Shown: piece after piece, positions 59,611 to 64,000 of the stretch
Position numbering within the stretch: position 1 is the first letter of the stretch
How the letters are laid out: each line of letters begins with the position of its first letter
Assembly (NCBI GenBank): GCA_034440575.1
Contig: JAOTOL010001370.1
Span: 291,501-355,500 of the forward strand
Origin: Imbricaverruca yamaguchii
Taxonomy: Eukaryota > Arthropoda > Thecostraca > Neoverrucidae
Reading direction: 5' to 3'
Length of the DNA stretch: 64,000 bases
Made by a program: the position numbers and the translations under genes
Notes under the pieces: model-generated
Databases searched by the model: none
Seen by the model: only the letters and a program-made list of their open reading frames with translations
Told to the model about the DNA's origin: nothing

Positions 59611-59940
59611 GTGTCAGCTGAGCGGCTGTTGTGCCATGACACCAGACGTGTCAGGCCATGACACTTTCTATTAGGCACGGTTACAGCATGGGGTATGCGT
59701 AAGTGCGCTGGAATCTGCTGAGGATGAGCCGGCTGCAAAGTAGGCCTAAAGGTTCGGAATAGCCGCGGAGATCGCGGCTTCCAGAGCTCACGGCATAGGG
59801 CAGCACTGCGCGGGTGTGAGAGGCTGACACGTCTGGTGTCATGGTGCAACAATCGCTCAGCTGACACTGCGCGGACGTGAGCGGCTGATACGTCTGGTGT
59901 CATGGCCTGACATGTCTGGTGTCATGGTGCAACAGCCGCC
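59611..59940. repeat. Small inverted and tandem repeat in IR spacer
   Basis: GTGTCAGCTGAGCGGCTGTT (59611 onward, to CGTGTCAGGCC at about 59657) is matched in inverse by 59822-59870. The phrase ACGTCTGGTGTCATGG then repeats in direct orientation at about 59828, 59891 and (TGTCTGGTG) 59912. Confidence 0.8.
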
Positions 59941-59967
59941 CAACTCAGTGACCGAAGCGCTGCGGCA

Positions 59968-60160
59968 GCCCGGGCGCATTGGTACAGCAGTTGGTTGGAG
60001 CGCTAGCCTCTACTGATCTCCCTGTCCTGGCAAGACAGGGTTCGAATCGTTTCACGCGCTCACATTTAGCCCCCGGCCGAAAGGGTCAGTTGGCAACTGG
60101 CCAGATAAAGCACGGAACGCGGCTACATGTCCCTCTGGATCGCCTTTTGGTGGGTGACTG
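59968..60160 (+). mobile_element. tRNA-derived SINE, family S3, best copy
   Basis: A-box-like GCAGTTGGTTGGAGCGCTAG and B box GGGTTCGAATCG (60039-60048) are followed by the body TTTAGCCCCCGGCCGAAAGG and GTCAGTTGGCAACTGGCC. The tail is short (AGATAAAGC). It lies within the IR spacer and is not duplicated on the other side. Confidence 0.78.
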
Positions 60161-61242
60161 AGCGTCCTAGGGAATTTGTGGATCAATATGCATAATTAAT
60201 GTCCGAAGATATTGAAACCTTAACTGGAGTGTTCACCTGCACACCATCCCCATGGTGTCAGGAAACCAAGCACATGCTAGAGGAATGGGATTCCCTCCCT
60301 TTCACTCCAACTTTTGATCAAGACCACACAGAGAAGTGCGGTTTTTACTGGCACGTAGTGCCATCCTTTATCTGTCCAATGACGAATAAACATTGTGTTT
60401 ATCTTGTACCGTGGAACTTCCAGGTCCGGTCAAAGAGGTCAAAGAGGCCAAAGTCGGGGTGTCGCACACGGATGGGTGTATTTTTCCTGTTAACGAATCC
60501 TGGCAGCTGCCCAAACGACATTTTCAGATGAACCTGGCACCAATAGCTAGCTGAGCTTTTGGCACCATGGTATTGACAAAATGCGAATTGACGTCCAAGG
60601 TAATGCGTAGGAGGCGTGGGAAGTAACACAGTTAGTCCGCGTTCGAAAGTAATTGTTTCGTGATACTTCGTTAGTTAGTTAGCCTTTTAGGCTTTAGGGC
60701 ACCTCGTGAGCCTCCCAAACCACGAAAGATAAAGCGATGAAGCAGACAAGTGAACGCGGCAGGCTGCACGGAAACACACGGTACCCAAAGACTTGATAAA
60801 AAATAATGTAATAGCATTTGACCGGTCATCAATTTCCATGGGGACGTTTTTAACGTCCTGCCAATTTATATAATTTGTGCATTTCTGGGGTAGAAGGTGT
60901 GATGGATTTGAATTGAGTATCTAAAGCTACCTTAGAAAACAACTTATTGCAAGAAGTCAACATGCATCACACCAGAGCATATCGGTTATTTCCCTAAGAT
61001 ATCGTATATCCCTACGAAACCTAGGATAACCTTAAAACGAAGAATAGATGACATTTCGACAAGTAGTCATTTTTGCGGATGGGACAATCGTGCACATGTT
61101 TGTTCATAACTTTGCGACCTGACATGATAGTGACCAGATGTGTCGCACACTTATAAACACCATTGCGCTTCCATCACATATAGTTAGGTGTTGCACTATA
61201 ACTTCTAGAATCCAAACTCTGAGCATAGATTCAAATCAGTTT
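60161..61242. other. Unique spacer of the inverted repeat
   Basis: About 1.1 kb with no transposase and no copy elsewhere in the window. The 110-codon plus frame at 60199-60531 has no recognised domain. Confidence 0.45.
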
Positions 61243-64000
61243 TGACCTTGACCTGACCTTGGCACGTGGCCAAGCCACCCAAGCCATTTTTATTCTACAA
61301 ACACCAATACATCAATATTCAATGATCGACCAATCCTTCATCAATCTTTGAAGCCCTGTTTTTGGCAATTCTTGGAACAATTTCCTAAACATCACCCGTT
61401 TCGAAATTGGTTGATTTGACCTCGGATAGCTCGGTGACCCTGGATCCACAGACAAACATTTAAACGCCAAAGATCGCGCTGTGCACTCGTTAAAAGGTGT
61501 GTCAATGTGAATCCGATCGCATGACTATTCCGGGAATCAAGGAGAGATAAAAAATATTTTCTCATTTTTGGCAGTTCTAGGGTTAAAATGCTGCGGGAAT
61601 ACTTCGCTCACAGTCAAGAAATAGTCATCTCAAAAGCAATCAGTCGTAAACATTATACAGTGCAGAATATACAATGGAACTTCTGTCAGCTCGTGTCCGG
61701 GTGTAACACCCCTGCGCGACGACGCTGTTACGTGAGGCGACACCCCTGCGCGACGGCACTGTTACGTGAGGCAACACCTCTGTTTGAAGACACTGTTACT
61801 TGTGGCGATACCCCTGCGGGACGATACTCCTGCTTGAGGCGACACCCCTGCGAGACGACACTGTTGCGTGAGGCGACACCCCTGTGCGACGACACTGTTA
61901 CGTGAGGCGACCCCTCTGTGTGACGACACTGTTACGTGAGGCGACACCCCTGCGCGACGACATTGTTACTTGAGGCGGCACCCCTGCGAGATGGCACTAT
62001 TACGTGAGGCGACACCTCTGCGCGACGACGCTGTTTTGTAAGATCGTCTCCCCACCGCAAGAGTGCCCTAACTGTGAGTGGCATGCTATAGGCACCGTCT
62101 CTCACGCGAACGTTTTACTGGGAAGCGTGTCTCCCCCGTCCGTCACCGTGAATTATCCGCCGGTGCACTTTCACCACGCGCACTGATCTGCCCTCCACGC
62201 AGCGTGCTTGTCCGCGCCCACAACGAACGAGGCGGCGCCGGATTTAATTTGGTAATTGGAATGCTGTGCGTGTCAGAGTATGTTCGCGTCTTGCAACGAT
62301 GCGGAGTCGAGCGACGCTGCCGACGAGTCAAGCTGACGCAACTCTATCACCGCAATGTGCCAAGAGTGTTGCGGCCCAGCCCGAGTGCAACGGAAGCGCG
62401 CTAGCCACGGCGGTGACTTCAGTCTGTCTGTACGGCCGCCGTGTGGCCATAACGCGGCCGGCCGATATGCGGAGCGGACGCGTCGTCCCGCCGATCAATA
62501 TCGCAGCGACCCGGCCATTGGTGGCCGGCTCCGTGGCTCTACACGTTTGGCCAGCCCCGTGTCCAACTTCGATTTGGCGGCGGGTCCAATTGCCCGGTCT
62601 GCGGGCGGTCGTGCGATTCCTGGCGCGTGCCGGTTTTCGCGCCGGGCTGGCGACCCGGCCACGGCGCGTGGTCGGCGATCTCGGCGCACTGTCAGCGCCG
62701 GCCGGGCTCGTGCCATGGCGCACACTGCCAACACCCGTGCCGCACACAGAACTGAACCACGCCGCAGGTGTCCTATGAAGTCCATCATGGGGAGGTGGGT
62801 ATGAATCAGCTCAGGCTCTCGAACATTGAGGGATTTGATATTGATGGGTATATGACTAGAAGATACTGACGTGCACCCATGCGATCCACATGACATCATG
62901 TGCACCCATATGATCAACGTAACATCACGTATACCCATGTGACCCATATGACGTTGCGTGAAATCATGTCACCCATATGATATCACGTTTACTAGTATGC
63001 ACCTAAGTCCATAGGGTCGATTATGTAGTCAGCAGAGTGTGGTCCAACTTGGAGCACATTCGAACGAATCAGTGAACTTCCCTACCATTGAATAAGCCTA
63101 TCGCGAATTTGTTTGTCAGAGTTCGTAAGGTAGCCAAAATGTGAACAGTGCCGTTTTCTGGTTAACATCAATGGCTACGACAGTCATTCATATGATGTAC
63201 CGTGGACATCCGTGCTCGTGGGTGCATGGGGGCCTGTATAACAGTTACGCAACATATTTTTAGAGTTTTGTTTACGAAGTTGTCATTTGCGATGTCCTGA
63301 AGTGTTTTTTTTTTCGTTGCGAGTTTGGAAACTTTCTGTGAAGACAAAAGGTTACAAAAAGTCCTACCATTCTAACGTTATAACTTTCCCAAGACGTACA
63401 TGATTGCACTTGATCACGGGCAGACTTAGCAGTTAGCTAATCAAACTAGTGTCCATTTTCTCCGAATATTAAATACTCGATGTTACGTCACGGCACGACA
63501 CTCATAAACGCCTGTCGTCGCTATCTGAGCGTGCATTTCTCCGTAATGATGAATGTAAAGCGAGCACAAGTATCGTCAAATATAAAAGCCAATAAAACAG
63601 CCTGGAGCAACGCCTAAACCTGAAGATGTTTAAATGTAAAGGAAGGTCATGCAATTCCTCGTGCCATAATGCTTGTAATGCAAGACATACTTATGTTCTT
63701 TCACTCTTGCTGAATGTCCCAAGAACCAACAACGAACTTAACATTATTTTCACAATGTACACATGGAACGCCAGTTTCCTTGGCGATCACATGTTTCCTA
63801 TGCGCCCCCCTGTATCCACCCATCAGTGTATATATGCTTCATTCATTTATGTGATACAATATCCCAACTTGCCCCTGACCTCGACCGCATTCTTGCCCTA
63901 GACCGGTCATTGTTCGTGGATGTTGATGGCTGCAATGGTTAGTGATAGCTGCACTGGTTGGTGATGGCTGCAGTGGTTAGTGATGATTGCACTGGTTGGT
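61243..64000 (-). repeat. Right arm of large inverted repeat (cut by window end)
   Basis: Reverse-complement partner of 57890-59586. Segments: 61243-61704 (pairs with 59113-59586), 61705-62040 (34-bp satellite), 62372-62620 (pairs with 58640-58893), 63272-63907 (pairs with 57994-58632) and 63908-64000 (19-bp satellite). Two segments have no left partner: 62041-62371 and 62621-63271. The latter contains a loose CCCATATGA-type repeat at 62874-62985. Confidence 0.93.

Larger units (their letters stand above)
59242..61582. mobile_element. piggyBac-like termini around the IR centre
   Basis: TTAA (59238-59241) is followed by CCCTAGAACTGCCAAAAATG, and the mirror end CATTTTTGGCAGTTCTAGGG is followed by TTAA (61583-61586). 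TTAA plus CCCTAGAA-type termini are typical of piggyBac elements. The 2.3 kb between them holds no transposase. The inverted homology continues outside both TTAAs, so the two ends may instead be one end duplicated by palindrome formation. Confidence 0.55.

Noticed and set aside
59367..59621. Frame with WLGWLGHVPR, reminiscent of a LINE RT C-terminus (WLGHV)
   Set aside because: The match is only a few residues, the rest does not fit an RT, and the segment is part of the inverted-repeat arm.
60080..60110. Second hammerhead-like motif (CCCCCGGCCGAAAGGGTC)
   Set aside because: It resembles the 52-kb helix II and GAAA by eye but lacks CTGATGA upstream; it is the S3 SINE body.

Overview
The window looks like gene-poor, repeat-dense nuclear DNA of an animal, probably an invertebrate. 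The reasons are a decayed CR1-type LINE, Penelope-like retroelement pieces with GIY-YIG endonuclease domains, several tRNA-headed SINE families, and short DNA elements bounded by TTAA. Abundant microsatellites and minisatellites add to this, and there is no operon or ribosome-binding-site structure. I could not name the species. I found no host gene that I would defend. The long open frames are mostly by-products of tandem repeats with few stop codons. One Gln/Pro-rich frame (34650-34910, minus) is a weak exon candidate.

Layout. 0-6 kb: near-unique sequence, a terminal fragment of TTAA family F2, a SINE and a piece of TTAA family F1. 6-8.4 kb: a 35-bp and a 78-bp minisatellite and an ACGAAT microsatellite. 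8.4-10.9 kb: a broken CR1-like LINE. 11.5-13.5 kb: three contiguous minisatellites (40, 20 and 23 bp) next to dispersed repeat R4. 14-19.9 kb: near-unique DNA with repeat pair R5 and a GGTGTCGG-rich array. 19.9-22.9 kb: an F1-F2-F1 chain. 26.9-32 kb: F2, dispersed repeat R3, a transposase-like helix-turn-helix fragment and a full F1. 33.7-36.7 kb: short CRE-containing and 41-bp tandem repeats. 37.3-39 kb: a SINE and the best F1 copy. 40-41.8 kb: a long CATA/AACA array. 42-49.7 kb: R4, SINEs, F2 and a 44/55-bp array. 50.8-52.8 kb: Penelope-like pieces around a hammerhead-ribozyme-like core. 52.8-55.3 kb: R3 and F1, the latter carrying an 80-bp palindrome. 56.6-64 kb: a 39-bp array and a very large inverted repeat that runs off the window end.

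The most interesting signals are structural. (1) Two TTAA-bounded families (F1 and F2) and the centre of the 6-kb inverted repeat, which carries a piggyBac-like terminus, all contain clusters of nuclear-receptor half-sites (AGGTCA, often TCAAGGTCA). (2) The F1 family has a fixed internal A-A-B layout in which a 365-bp terminal module is duplicated. (3) The Penelope-like locus is a head-to-head duplication followed by a hammerhead-like core. (4) The 57.5-64 kb inverted repeat has arms of more than 2 kb, with satellites and unequal insertions inside them. Everything was read by eye; no alignment or database search was run.
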